Source: Cristatella mucedo
Taxonomy: Eukaryota > Bryozoa > Phylactolaemata > Cristatellidae
Direction: 5' to 3'
NCBI GenBank assembly: GCA_009760855.2
Contig: WPIO01000001.1
Coordinates: 24,197,001-24,261,000, forward strand
DNA length: 64,000 bases
The notes beneath the pieces are model-generated. The model made no database searches. It saw only the letters and a list, made by a program, of their open reading frames with translations, and was not told where the DNA came from. Positions 1 to 10,466 of this stretch are shown here, in pieces; position 1 is the stretch's first letter, and every line of letters begins with the position of its first letter. Made by a program: the position numbers and the translations under genes.

Positions 1-372
1 AGTATAACCGAATCGCGACAGTAAACAAAATGAGTAGAGTTGAAGCAGCAGTATTAGACGGCAGGAAAGGAAGTGCTGAAGTCGGCAGCAGCAGAAAACA
101 TATCACGCCACACAAGAGCCTACCAAGTGAGTTACAGTCTAGGAGCAGCACAGCACAAGTATTTCCACAAATAATCTTTCGCTGAAAGAACGGTACAGTT
201 AATTCATTGTACCAAGTAACCAAGTAACAAGCAACAGTTATGTCAAGTGGCCAAGACTGTCGTGGTGCTGACGAGGTCGAGAGAGAACCCGAGAAGGCTG
301 AATACTGCAGCAGCAGCTGGGCTAGGCATACTGGTGCTTAGCTTTGGAATACTGGTATACTGGTGCTTAGCC
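1..372. other. Non-genic start of window
   Basis: I see no supportable gene here. The only structure is a short direct duplication in which the string actggtgcttagc occurs near 329 and again near 358. Confidence 0.4.
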
Positions 373-520
373 TTGTATATATATAATTCATTTGTATAGC
401 GCCCCAAGAGAACTTAATCTCTATCCAGGCGCTTCACATTGCCTCGGGGCTCGAGCCAACGACCTCAGCCAGACCTTAGTAGGGGGCGAGCACCTTAACC
501 GCTGGACCAAACCAGCTCGG
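373..520 (-). mobile_element. SINE II copy (tRNA-derived head, family A LINE tail)
   Basis: Read on the minus strand, this begins with an A-box-like string (TGGTCCAGCGGTTAAGG), continues to a B-box-like GGCTCGAGCCC, and then runs into GCGCCTGGATAGAGATTAAG and a GCGCTATACAAAT tail. The last part is a close relative of the 3' hairpin of the family A LINEs. It is therefore a composite SINE: an RNA polymerase III promoter head joined to a LINE-like 3' end. Other copies lie at 12.7-12.9, 19.1-19.5 and 26.5 kb. Confidence 0.7.
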
Positions 521-699
521 CGAATATTGTATGAACTTTGGCTTGACATTTGCAAAGCGACAATGGGGCCACAGCAGCTACTACAACAAAGGGAACAAGT
601 GGCTTCATTTCTTGGATTTTCAGATCGATTGCGACCACATTTACTAATCGGAAACACATCGAACGATTCGGCAGCACTGTTAAAAAATACGACAAAGCC

Positions 700-1695
700 T
701 AAGAACCTTCAGAGCATGGGACTCCACCATGGTTGTATCGGAAGTCCCATTCTTTTCATCATCCATATTCTCTCCTCTTGTCAATACGATCAAAAACCAC
801 AACTTGGCTTCCTTCCTTTGCATATAACAGTTAGTTTTATCACTGCTTGATCCTTCCCTGCCCTTCAGGTCTGCCGGCTCTCTGCTTCCTAGGCTTCCTA
901 TTTCTCCCTCTTCTCTCTTGATCAGCTTCCTCTCAGGCCTCGCACAGCATCATGTTTGAGGAACTTTCACAGACGACGTTCACACTTGGACTGCAGCTAA
1001 ATTTCTCTTACTGAATGGCAATAAAACCAGCTCAGTATGTATGGACAAACCTGGGGTCGCACAGAAACAGGAAACCTTTCAACAGTCAAAGTTGGCTCGG
1101 GCCAGCATATACCCCTAAGTAGACTTCGGTCATTTAGCTGTACCCCTTGGCCACACTAAATCCTTTGGAAACTGTGTCACCAGTTCCTACGAATCTAAAT
1201 CCAAGCACTCTCTGAATACTGACAAGGCGACATCCTCTGACTGGACATTAACATAAAAGCCAATAACTCTTCAGTTCCTTTCACCACTGCACATACGTAG
1301 TTAATGTGAATCGTACATTCTGAACTTACGCCTGTTACAAGCTTGCTCCCACAGCCTGGAACTCCCTCCCGACCTGCATCAGAACATCCCCTGACCTGAC
1401 CACATTTAAAAGAAACTTAAAAACATACCTATTTAGGACAGCATTTAGTGGGTCCTTGTGATTCGTCCTCGATGTGCTTATGCGTGCTGACACTGTTCAT
1501 GCTGCCACTAACCACATTTGCATGCTGACCCAGTGCATGTAACCCCTAACCATGTTATTCATTTTGTTTGTTTTTCAAGCATGATTTTACTTACTATTCT
1601 ATTGCGTATCACTTTGCAGCAAATGTAAAGCGCCTAGAAAGAGATTAAGTTCTCTGAGGGCGCTTTATCAAGTGCAATATTATTATTATTATTAC
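700..1695 (+). mobile_element. Degenerate family A LINE copy
   Basis: Translation of 716-850 still resembles the RT stretch around [12 protein letters not shown] and [13 protein letters not shown], although the catalytic YADD is lost. Bases 985-1140 align with the [14 protein letters not shown] region. Bases 1345-1460 encode the NSLPTCIRTSPDLTTFKR C-terminal motif, and 1620-1695 is the hairpin plus (ATT)n tail. About 130 bp at 1200-1340 does not match the element and may be an insertion or rearrangement. Frameshifts and stops make it non-coding. Confidence 0.7.
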
Positions 1696-2700
1696 AAATG
1701 GGCACATTATCACACTAGTTAGCTGACATGCTTACTTTCAGCCTAAGCGAAGTTCGTAGAAAACATTTGTTTTACTAGGGTGCGATAAAAATGCTAGATT
1801 ATTATTGTTTAAACAATTGGAAACGACATGAAAGGCTCCATGCCAAGCAATTTCACAATTCTTGGGTGTGCACTCAAATTTTGCTTTCTATCACATTTTC
1901 TTGAAAAGCCACATTCTCATTTTCCTTAACTGCTGCATCACAGTGCAGCCGTGCACAGCTACTTTTTCTTTGCATAGAAGGCCATCCTTATAAACTGTGA
2001 GCTGCCTGTGCTTTATCACCATAGTGAGAGGTGTCATGCGGGTCATCAAGCATCAAAGGGTTACTAAAGCACCACAATGGATCACATTTGGAGGCACATA
2101 GTCACCAAGGCACCAAGAGAGCAAGCCCCATTATTAGCAGGTTATGGTAAAGCAACATCTGCATGACGATGTTAACGCCAGCTGCAATGCAATAATTGAT
2201 TAAGCTCTACACTGTTCATAAGGATATCGGCGTGGAAATGTAGAGTGGAAGGCACATTACAGGCATTGGTCGCAGCATGCTCCGATTGAGTGCTCAGCCA
2301 ACGGCAATTGCCTGTATAGTCTAAAGTCTTAAGTTTTCAACTGTCTGACTAAATAGGGTGCACACTACTTCTATGCTTACCCGCAGCAAATGGGGGCTGA
2401 GCGCACACTGCCACGAGACTGCACTCTAAAGGTCCGAGTCCGACGTCTCATCCCTAAATATTAAAGTGAGAAAGTCTGTCGCGGGGTAAGATGGCGCCAC
2501 AACCGTGGATAGCGAATCAGAGTGCAGCATTCCTGCTAATCTTACTAATTTAAGAGAGAAAGTCGTCATGCCGCAAGATGGTGCACTTGCGGCACATGGC
2601 AATATGGCGCACCTCCGTCAAGCAGAAAGATGGCGCAGCGTTGGCTTCCGCGATGGAACTATTATGACTTAGCAAAGCGAGTCCACAGACAACGAGCTGC
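1696..2700. other. No gene seen; diverged tandem duplication near 2,456-2,600
   Basis: No long or conserved frame is visible. From about 2,456 a unit of roughly 90 bp is imperfectly duplicated, with gagaaagtc followed by an aagatggcg-type motif in both copies. Related cores recur near 2,490, 2,575 and 2,629. Confidence 0.4.
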
Positions 2701-2704
2701 TCAT

Positions 2705-3235
2705 GGTTCATAAAGAGAATGATAATAATGATAATAATGCACTTGATAAAGCGCCCTCAGAGAACTCAAGCTCTTTCTAGGCGCCAATACATTTGCTGCA
2801 AAAGAAAATGTAATGGAATGGTGAGTAATATCATGCTTGATAAACAAACAAATGAATAACCTGGTTAGGGGTGACATGCACAGGGTCAGCATGCAAATAT
2901 GGTTAGTGGCAGCATGCAGTGTCAGCACGCATAAGCACATAAAGGACGAATCACAGGGACCCACTAAACGCTGTCCTAAATAGGTGTTTTTAAAGTTTTT
3001 TTTAAATGTGGTCAAGTCAGGGGATGTTCTGACGCAGGTCGGGAGGGAGTTCCAGGCTTTGGGAGCATACGAACTAAATGCACGGTCTCCAAAGAATTTG
3101 AGGTTTGTACGAGGTATTGGTAAACTTTTAGATTCCTAAAAGCAGGTGGTTACGATGCTTGGCCTGGTGGGGGAGCAGATCTGAGAGATAGGCTGGAGCC
3201 AAAGAATGAAGTGACCTAAAAGTGAGCGACAAAAG
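2705..3235 (-). mobile_element. 5'-truncated family A LINE
   Basis: On the minus strand this contains the C-terminal RT-region frame (NSLPTC, TTFK), the 3' UTR, the hairpin and an (ATT)n-type tail at its low-coordinate end. The copy stops abruptly near 3,235, the 5' truncation typical of target-primed reverse transcription. The frame is broken. Confidence 0.8.
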
Positions 3236-3690
3236 AGAAGTACCTTACAACAGATAATCCAGTTAGCTGAACAAGTCAGTTTATTGGGAGATGAAAAACA
3301 GAACAACAAATGGTCGCACTATGATCCGTTCACGGCTTGCAAACCTCAGGGTGTATGTAGCTGGTAGGCTCCTAGAGAGGTTCCTCGCCGGGTTGAAGCT
3401 TTCACACGGTATGCCGCCGAATAAGAATGATACGAGTCAGCCACATGGCTGCTAAAATGTTGCCATTCAAGCCTGAATATGCGCATCGGCTCACCAAAAC
3501 ATCTGGGCAAGTGTCCCCTCTTTGAAAGCTTTCCTACTTGTTGGGGAAAACCTAATGGTCATCTTGTCGAATTTTTACCTTACTCACCTTGGACCCATTT
3601 CAACCATAATAATAAAAATAAGTATCCATTTCTATATATGCTGGAGAGGAAGAAACTGGCTACTGATCCTCTTTTAGCAAACACAGGCAC
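3236..3690. other. Unassigned spacer between LINE copies
   Basis: No match to the LINE or SINE families could be recognised. A short AATAATAAAAATAA stretch lies near 3,607. No supportable coding frame is present. Confidence 0.3.
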
Positions 3691-4921
3691 AGAAAAGTGG
3701 ATTCTCACGGACGAGACTAATGCTGTGAGGCAAATGTAGGTGTTCAGCTTCCTCTTAATCGTCGTCAAGAGGGGGCGTGGTGACGTCAGTGGGAGTGAGT
3801 TCCAGGCTTTGGGAGCACACAGACTGACGTCACCGAGGGCCTGAGGTTGGTTTAAGGCACAGCTAAGCGAAAGAACAGCCAGAAAAGCAGGTGGTACGAT
3901 GCCTAGCCTGGCTGCGGAGGAGTAGGTCTCATAGGTAGGCTGGAGCCGTACATGGAAGGACCTACAAGTGAGTGACAAACCCTCAAGAGTCGATATGCTA
4001 AGTGATTGGAATCCAGTGCAGGTCGGCCAGAAGTGGTGTAATGTGGCAACCGTTCTGCTGCTGACCCGCTGATAAGCCTAGTTGCGGAGTCTTGCACCAA
4101 CTCAGAGCCCTTGATTGCATAGGGCAGTAGACCTGAAAGGTGGGAGTTACAGAAATTCGTTGAGATGGGATGTCACAAATACATGGACCGACCACCAACA
4201 CTGGATGAAGTCTCCCTGTCTAAATCACAAATGCATGGACCAGCTTGGCTGAGGTATCCTTACCTGAGCACTACCAAATTTTTGGAATGCAATGCAGTTG
4301 GAAGTATGCACTCAACTGTGGAGCTGATTTGGTCATCTAATCAATCGGCACTTTGTAAAACTGCATTCAATTTGCATGCCGACACGACAGGAGATTTGCT
4401 GGGGGAGCACATGTTGGGTGTTTCTAATTTCTGAGAATCATTTAAGTTTGCCTATAACTAATAATTTGGCTGTATCGTCATTCAACAAAAGAAAGTTTGC
4501 TGCTATCCAAGTGTAAATGTCAGTAGTACATGCAGCATGGAAGTTACGTGAGTTCCTGCAGGAAGGCAAAGAGGAGTCAAAGGTACAATTGGGTGTCACC
4601 TGTATATAAAATAAAGCCGACATTGTGCTTAGCAACGAAATCGCCAACAGGGAAAGAAAAATTGCAAGACGTGGACCAAGCCCCCCCCCCATTGATCCCT
4701 TGGGTATCCATTCTTTAAATGATTCTCGGATAACTGTTGCCCATTAATGTCTACTCTTTGAAATATCACTGTGATAAGTGGTAACCCATTGTAGAACCAC
4801 GTATGTCATGCTTAGGTGAGATGAAAGATGGACATGGTGATTAATTATATATCAAAAGCTACCGTGAGATCCACTGGTACTAGCAGTGAGACCCTATCTA
4901 AATCAGCATTCCTGAAAGGTT

Positions 4922-5072
4922 AAGTAATGGTCAGTTGATCAAACAGCCTCATATTGTATTTCGGTAGGAGCCTTAACGGCTGTTGCTGCTGTTTGCAGTG
5001 GGCAATAAATGAGTGTCAGCTGCAGACTTGAATCGACTACATCATCATTGTCAGTACCTTACTCCTGTGCTA
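4922..5072 (-). mobile_element. SINE I copy nested in a LINE
   Basis: The reverse complement aligns with other SINE I copies: a B-box remnant (GTCGATTCAAGTCTGCAG), TTTATTGCCCACTGCAAACAG, CAGCCGTTAA and a 3' end with ATGAGGCTGTTTGATC. It lies within the 3.7-6.05 kb family A element on the same strand. Confidence 0.65.
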
Positions 5073-5639
5073 GGACCCATGAGAAGGTCGTTATACACTC
5101 GAAAGAGTACTGACTCAAAACTGAAAGTAACTTTCTAGGTTGCAAGATTCGAAATAAGATTTTAGTTGTTCTTTTCACTGTCTGGGGGAATGGCAGTAGG
5201 GAGACTGATTGAAGGTTACTTAAGATCTCTTAATGTTGTATTGTATTCTAATAAGGGGCTAATAACAGCCTTTCTGAATGATGCAAGGACATGATGTAAG
5301 ATCCAAGGACATATTTATTTCATTCACAATGCCGGTAGCAGCCAATCTGTACCTCTTAGAAAGAGAACAATAGGAATGGCATCTACAGGGCTAGTAGACT
5401 TCTTAAACTGGTTGATAGACTTCGAGATGAGGTCACCAGTGGCAGGCTTTAAGGTAGACACTAAAGTAAAGGCAAAATAGAGGTAGATTCCAGCTAGAAT
5501 GGTATCGAGGTTGGACTCTAAACAGAGGGAAGGAGGATCACCTCGTCAATGTTGCCTGCAGAAGTGCATGGCTGTGTGTGTGTGGCAGGGTATGAGCGCA
5601 ATAAACCAATCACTAGCTTCTGCTATTATAAAAGCCAAA

Positions 5640-5826
5640 AACGCAACTGTTCGTCACAGCATTTGCTAAGTCCGTGCCAATTAACCTTTGTGTGCTTATG
5701 CTTGCTGACATTGAGCACATTGCTGTTAACCATATCGAATAGCTTCCTTTAGAGCTCATGTGAAGTTCCTAGAAAGCGATTAAGTTCTCCGAAGGTGCAA
5801 TACAAACGTCTTACTATTATTATTAA
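5640..5826 (+). mobile_element. Family A 3'-end fragment
   Basis: The 3' UTR words (gtgcttatgcttgctgacattg...), the hairpin (cctagaaagcgattaagttctccgaagg, diverged) and a TTATTATTATT tail identify a short family A 3' end. It lies opposite in strand to the LINE around it. Confidence 0.7.
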
Positions 5827-6050
5827 GGTACTATTGGGATAGACTCACACATCTTACCTATCATCTTGATAAAAAGTTAGCTACGATCTGCTAGATCACT
5901 AGAGTAATTAAGTAAGATGCTGACCTGGGAGCAAGGTTAATATCATAGTTAAGGAGGAGGCTGTGGGTAAACAACAGCATTTTTGAATTGTGGATATGCA
6001 ATTTCACCAAGTTTTCACAGGAACTAGACTTGACCTTAGCTAAGAGGTTA

Positions 6051-7035
6051 AAACACAGCCTCGACGAGCCGTTGGGCTTAGCTTGACGCTTTGCAAGACC
6101 AGCTCATTTATTCGTTGATGGGACCAATATAATGGTACCCGAATAAATACCAGAGGTTTCTATGACAGATGAATGCTCTCTAGGAGCACCAGCTTGCAGC
6201 AGAGACCAGCAGTGATGGCTCAGAGTGCCCATACCTCGTCAGCAACTGGGCTCACGACCGTAGTAGCAGCAGCACCAGCAGCACCATCGTCTATGTCGTC
6301 GTATATATCGACTTCTCTGTCATCCACACTTGCCAGCATGCTCTGAAAATGTTTAAGGTGGCTGGAGCAAGACAGTCTATGCAAGCAACACTGCCAGCAG
6401 CCCCGAGACCACTGTGTGTAGCGACATTGCACAGAATCTTAGCAAATCATGCGTGCCGACGGCATTTCGTGGGAACAGACTCCGACAGCAGGGCACTGCC
6501 AAAACATCAGAGCCTGCTTGTCTTAATAAAAGGCTCTTGGTAGACGGCCACTGACATTGCCCAATCACCATATGATGGCTACTTCAGTCACTACCTAAGA
6601 GATACTTCGTAGTTGACTGATTTAGTCCAACCGAACGACGTCAATACCCAGCACCTCCAGATTGGCATTGCCCAAGAAGCCTTGGTCATTTAGGATATCT
6701 TGACTTAGTGGCTGAGTCATCAAATATAGTGCACATGCAGATGCTTCAGTTTTGCACCCTCCCCCCAAGAAAAAGTCATGTCGCCTGTCAAACATGCTAG
6801 AAACTAATACCACCACCGAGAGCAAGACACATAACCTGCTGATCCTGCCGAGATAGTTTAGCATGCCATACATCTGATATTAAATAAAGGAAGCTCATTT
6901 ATTCAGGTCCGCCGTTAGTTTACCTATCCCACACCCATCGTCGAAGCCTGTTAGCACGAAATTTGATTAAGCAGTAGCTGCACGGCTATCAGGTAGCACG
7001 ACAGAGACATGATGTCGTTTATCTACCCTTCCTAT
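6051..7035. other. Unassigned region
   Basis: No recognisable gene. A minus-strand frame at 6,220-6,432 has an acidic stretch (EVDIYDDIDDG), and one at 6,622-6,873 ends in NLEVLGIDVVRLD. The latter could be a decayed LINE ORF2 start, but similarity is too weak to call. Confidence 0.3.
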
Positions 7036-7234
7036 CAAATGCGTGCTGACACTGTGCATGCTGCCACTAACCACATTTGCATGCTGACCCTGTGCATGTC
7101 ACCCCTAACCATGTTATTCGTTTTGTTTGTTTTTCAAGCATGATTTTTTCTTACCATTCAATTGCATTTCCCTTTGCAGCAAATGTAAAGCACCTAGAAA
7201 GAGATTAAGTTCTCTGAGGGCACTTTATCAAGTA

Positions 7235-7266
<32 letters not shown>
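7036..7266 (+). mobile_element. Family A 3'-end fragment with (TTA)n tail
   Basis: Contains the family A 3' UTR, an intact hairpin (cctagaaagagattaagtt followed by ctctgagggc) and about 30 bp of (TTA)n. Its tail directly abuts the inverted RT segment that starts at 7,267. Confidence 0.85.
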
Positions 7267-7267
<1 letters not shown>

Positions 7268-8507
7268 CAATACATGCAGCAAGGGAGTTAAGAGAAGGTG
7301 AAGGATTCGAGGTGCTCGAAGGTTGGGAGGGATCAAAGCAAAGGTACAACTGAGTGTCATCCACATAGAAGTGAAAGCCTAGATTATGCCTGGCATTCAT
7401 ATCGGTAAGAGGGAGAGTGTAAACCGTGAAAAGAATGGGACCGAGCACAGAGCCTTGAGGTACCCCAATATTTCAGAGGTTCCTCGAATGATCTTTGTCC
7501 GTTCACATCAATACTCTGGTGACATACGCTCATGGATGGCAATTTTTTTTAAATTAAATGATGAGACCAACTTACTAGTTATGAGCAAACCAAGGGTGAT
7601 TATCAGAAATTGAAAAGGCTGATGCTCAAAATCGGCTCTGCCATCATATCTCCTGTTGGATCTGCCCGAAATCTAGGTGTCATGTTCCAAAGTGACCTTT
7701 TATTAGACGACCACATCAGCTCCACAGTCAAGTCTGCCTACTTTCAGCTACATAACTTTGCTAAAATTCGGGCTTGTTCAGACAGGGATACCACATCTAA
7801 ATTGGTCAATGCATTTGCGACATACCCTCTTGACTTCTGCAACTCACTGCTTGCTGGTCTACCGGCCTCTGCACTCAGGTGCTTACAGCTGATGCAAATC
7901 TCTGCAGTTAGGCTTGTCTGTCGTGAGCGTCAGTTCCCACATCTTAAACCTTCTTGCCGAATTGCAATGCCTCCCAGTCAAGCAACACATCGACTTTAAG
8001 GTTTTGTCATTCACTTTCAGGTCTCTTCATTCTTTGGCTCCAGCCTACCTATCAGATCTACTTCCCCAACAGGCTAAGCATAGTACCACCTGCTCTTCGG
8101 AATCTTGTTCACCTATACCTCATATACAAACATTAAATCCTTTGAAGACCGTGCCTTTAGTTCGTATGCTACCAAAGCTTAGAACTCACTCCCGATTTGT
8201 GTAACGACACTTCCTGACTTGACCACATTTAAAAAGGAAACTAAAAACACATCTATTAATAACAGCGTTTAGTGGGTCATTGTGATTCGACCTTAATGTG
8301 CTTATGGGTGCTGCCACTGTGCATGCTGCCACTAACCACACTTGCATGCTGACACTGCATGTCACCCCTAACCACGTTATTCTTGTTGTTGATCGAGCAT
8401 ACTACCACTAACCATTTGGAAGGTGCTTCCTTTGCAGTAAATGTAAAGTGCCAAGAAAGAGATTGAGTTCTCTGAGGGTGCTATATCAAATGCATTATTA
8501 TTATTAA
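7267..8507 (+). mobile_element. Family A LINE with 5' inversion (twin-priming structure)
   Basis: Bases 7,267-7,485 encode on the minus strand the RT core from VLGPILFTVYTLPLTD through FYVDDTQLY to SLNSLAACID. From about 7,510 the plus strand continues with the next piece of the same protein (IRSWMAIFFKLND). It then runs through the C-terminal region to the 3' UTR, hairpin and TTATTATTA at 8,507. The two halves meet head-on at adjoining points of the protein, which is the signature of an in-place 5' inversion. The catalytic box reads YVDD instead of the usual YADD, and frames are broken throughout. Confidence 0.8.
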
Positions 8508-8925
8508 AAAACACAGCAGTGCATACATACTATGGAGATCCAACTCGTGAAGCCTACAGAAGATTTGTATTATTGGTGGTGGCAGCTAGCTGTTCCCCAG
8601 TTAACCTTGTACCTTAAGGGTTTGCAGAGACTCTGTCGGACAGTTTAAGTGGGCAAGCACAAAATATTAGAATGTTCACGTGAATCGGTGGTACCGAGTA
8701 AACTAAATTGTTAAAGATTCGATCTTGTATAAATGCTGTGCTAAATAAGCACTTTTTGACTCCACTTGGTCTTTACTACATGTCTTACTTTACATCGCTT
8801 ATAATTAAGCTTTCTAGTTACCAAACAATGTGGGCAATAATCCTAAACCGCAGCTACAATGCTGCTGAAGATTCAGTAAAAGTGATTATGGATTCGCGAT
8901 AAATACATATACAAGTGAAACTGGA
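8508..8925. other. No gene seen
   Basis: AT-rich sequence without supportable coding frames or recognised repeats. Confidence 0.35.
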
Positions 8926-8929
8926 AGTT

Positions 8930-9010
8930 AATAATAATACATTGTTATAGCCCCCTCATAGAACACAACCTCTTTCTTGACACTTTACAATTGCTGCGAA
9001 TTGCCTGTCC
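8930..9010 (-). mobile_element. Short family A 3' end
   Basis: The reverse complement shows the diverged hairpin (CAAGAAAGAGGTTGTGTTCTA) followed by a TATTATTAT tail. Only the last ~80 bp of the element is present. Confidence 0.6.
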
Positions 9011-9011
9011 T

Positions 9012-9140
9012 TGGATTTTAGCATCAGCAGTAAGGTGCTAGCACTTCACGACCCAGGTGGTGAGTTTGAGTTCTTCAGCAAGCGTCTTTTTTGCCACTGA
9101 ATGTGGGTGAAAGCTGCCAAGGCTCTTCTGTTACTAAACA
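9012..9140 (+). mobile_element. SINE I copy, degenerate
   Basis: The plus strand shows GTAAGGTGCTAGCACTTCACGA, a diverged B-box, and the AAAGCTGCCAAGGCTCTTCTG block shared with other SINE I copies. It sits between two family A 3' ends. Confidence 0.6.
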
Positions 9141-9355
9141 AATGAAGCTTACGCCTGCTGACACCGTGCATGCTGCCACTAACCATATTTGCATGCTGAA
9201 CCTGTGCGTGTCACCTCTAACCACGTTACGATTGTTGTTTATTGAGCATGCTACCGCTACCCATTCGATCGTGCTTCCTTTACAGCAAATGTTAAGTGCC
9301 TAGAACGAGATTGAGTTCTCTGAGGTGTTATAACAAAGTATTAATATTATTATTA
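9141..9355 (+). mobile_element. Family A 3' end
   Basis: Family A 3' UTR (ctgctgacaccgtgcatgct...), hairpin with substitutions (cctagaacgagattgagttctctgagg) and a TTATTATTA tail. Confidence 0.75.
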
Positions 9356-9384
9356 AGCTACTGAATGAGACAATCTGTGTGGCT

Positions 9385-9540
9385 CTAGATCTTAGCCAAG
9401 GTAGTAAGGTCCTGGCACTTAACGACCTAGGTCATAGAATCATGTTCTTCGGTAGGCAATAAAGGATTATCTGCTGCAGATAACTTGTCGTGGCCAGCTG
9501 CAAGCAGGTAAAAGCTCCTAAAGGCTCTTATCAGCAACGA
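9385..9540 (+). mobile_element. SINE I copy, degenerate
   Basis: Shares GTAAGGTCCTGGCACTTAACGA, GGCAATAAAGGATTATCTGC and GCCAGCTGCAAGCAGGTAAAAGC with the SINE I consensus. The B-box is degraded. A 20-30 bp stretch (ctgctgcagataacttg...) looks internally duplicated. Confidence 0.55.
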
Positions 9541-9829
9541 TTCAATGTAGGTACCCATTTCAAGGACAGCCACAGGTGCCATCAACACGCAGTACTAGCT
9601 GCTACTAGAGTCCATATTGCAGATGGCTTCGTTATTAGAAATATTTGTCTGTGATTGCACTCGGTGATGAAATAACTTTCCTTGAAATCGCTGTGGATAT
9701 ATGGGCAAAAAATCTCAAGTTATCCAGCAATGGCAGCCCCCACAGCATCTTTCTCTGGGAGCCAACTGACCATCCCTAGCCTCACGACAAGCATCCTTGG
9801 TACAAAATTAAGTAAAGTAAAGGTTAGCT

Positions 9830-9955
9830 GATCATAGCAGCAGAACAGCTGAGGCTTGCCACTCGCAGTGGGTAATAATGGATTTCCTGCAGACTCGAAC
9901 CTAAAATCTGGATATCTCGGTGCAGGCACCTTAGCTTCGGGCAAAGACTCAAGAG
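9830..9955 (-). mobile_element. SINE I head, reverse orientation
   Basis: The reverse complement reads GCTAAGGTGCCTGCACCGAG, then GGTTCGAGTCTGCAGG (a good B-box), then TATTACCCACTGCGAGTGGC. The 3' part is not recognisable. Confidence 0.6.
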
Positions 9956-10190
9956 TCACGTGAAGAACAGTAGCCTTGGAAGTCCGGTCTTCCTTTGTGA
10001 GAGCCCTTCTTGCTCTGAAACAACACTCGTGGCCTCAGCTTTATGTATCAAATTTAGTCCTGACTCAAATGCTGAACACAAGGTGAACTAGTCTTGCCTA
10101 CTTCTTGACAGCCCACGATCAAATGCATGCGAGAAGAAAATGCACATACATAGTATTAGTACTATGTGTACAAGTATGCTGGCTCCAAAT
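9956..10190. other. No gene seen
   Basis: No coding or repeat signal that I can name. Confidence 0.3.
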
Positions 10191-10192
10191 AC

Positions 10193-10466
10193 AATAATAA
10201 TAATAATATAATAATAATGCACTTGATAAAGCGCCCTCAGAGAACTTAATCTCTTTCTAGGCGCTTTACATTTGCTGCAAAGGGAATGCAATGAATGGTA
10301 AGTAAAATCATGCTTGAAAAACAAACAAAATGAATAATATGGTTTGGGGTGACATGCACAGGGTCAGCATGCAAATGTGGTTAGTGGCAGCATGCACAGT
10401 GTCAGCACGCATAAGCACATGAAGGACGAATCAATGGGACCCACTGAATGCTGCCCTAAATACTTT
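10193..10466 (-). mobile_element. Family A 3' end, 5'-truncated
   Basis: A well preserved minus-strand copy of the last ~270 bp: (ATT)n-type tail, the hairpin (agagaacttaatctctttctaggcgc in plus orientation) and 3' UTR, ending just past the RT stop codon region. Confidence 0.85.

Larger units (their letters stand above)
3695..6050 (-). mobile_element. Long degenerate family A LINE with nested insertions
   Basis: Reading the minus strand from high to low coordinate, a weak endonuclease-like stretch (about 5,890-6,000, LNYDINLAPRS) is followed by a linker (5,240-5,530) that aligns with the copy at 41.3-41.5 kb. RT sequence follows (4,437-4,740, including WIAANFLLLNDD) and then the C-terminal region (3,695-4,370). 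The 3' hairpin and tail are missing, so the 3' end was deleted rather than merely 5'-truncated. A SINE I and a family A 3' fragment sit inside it. Assignment of the 5' part is less certain than of the RT part. Confidence 0.6.
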
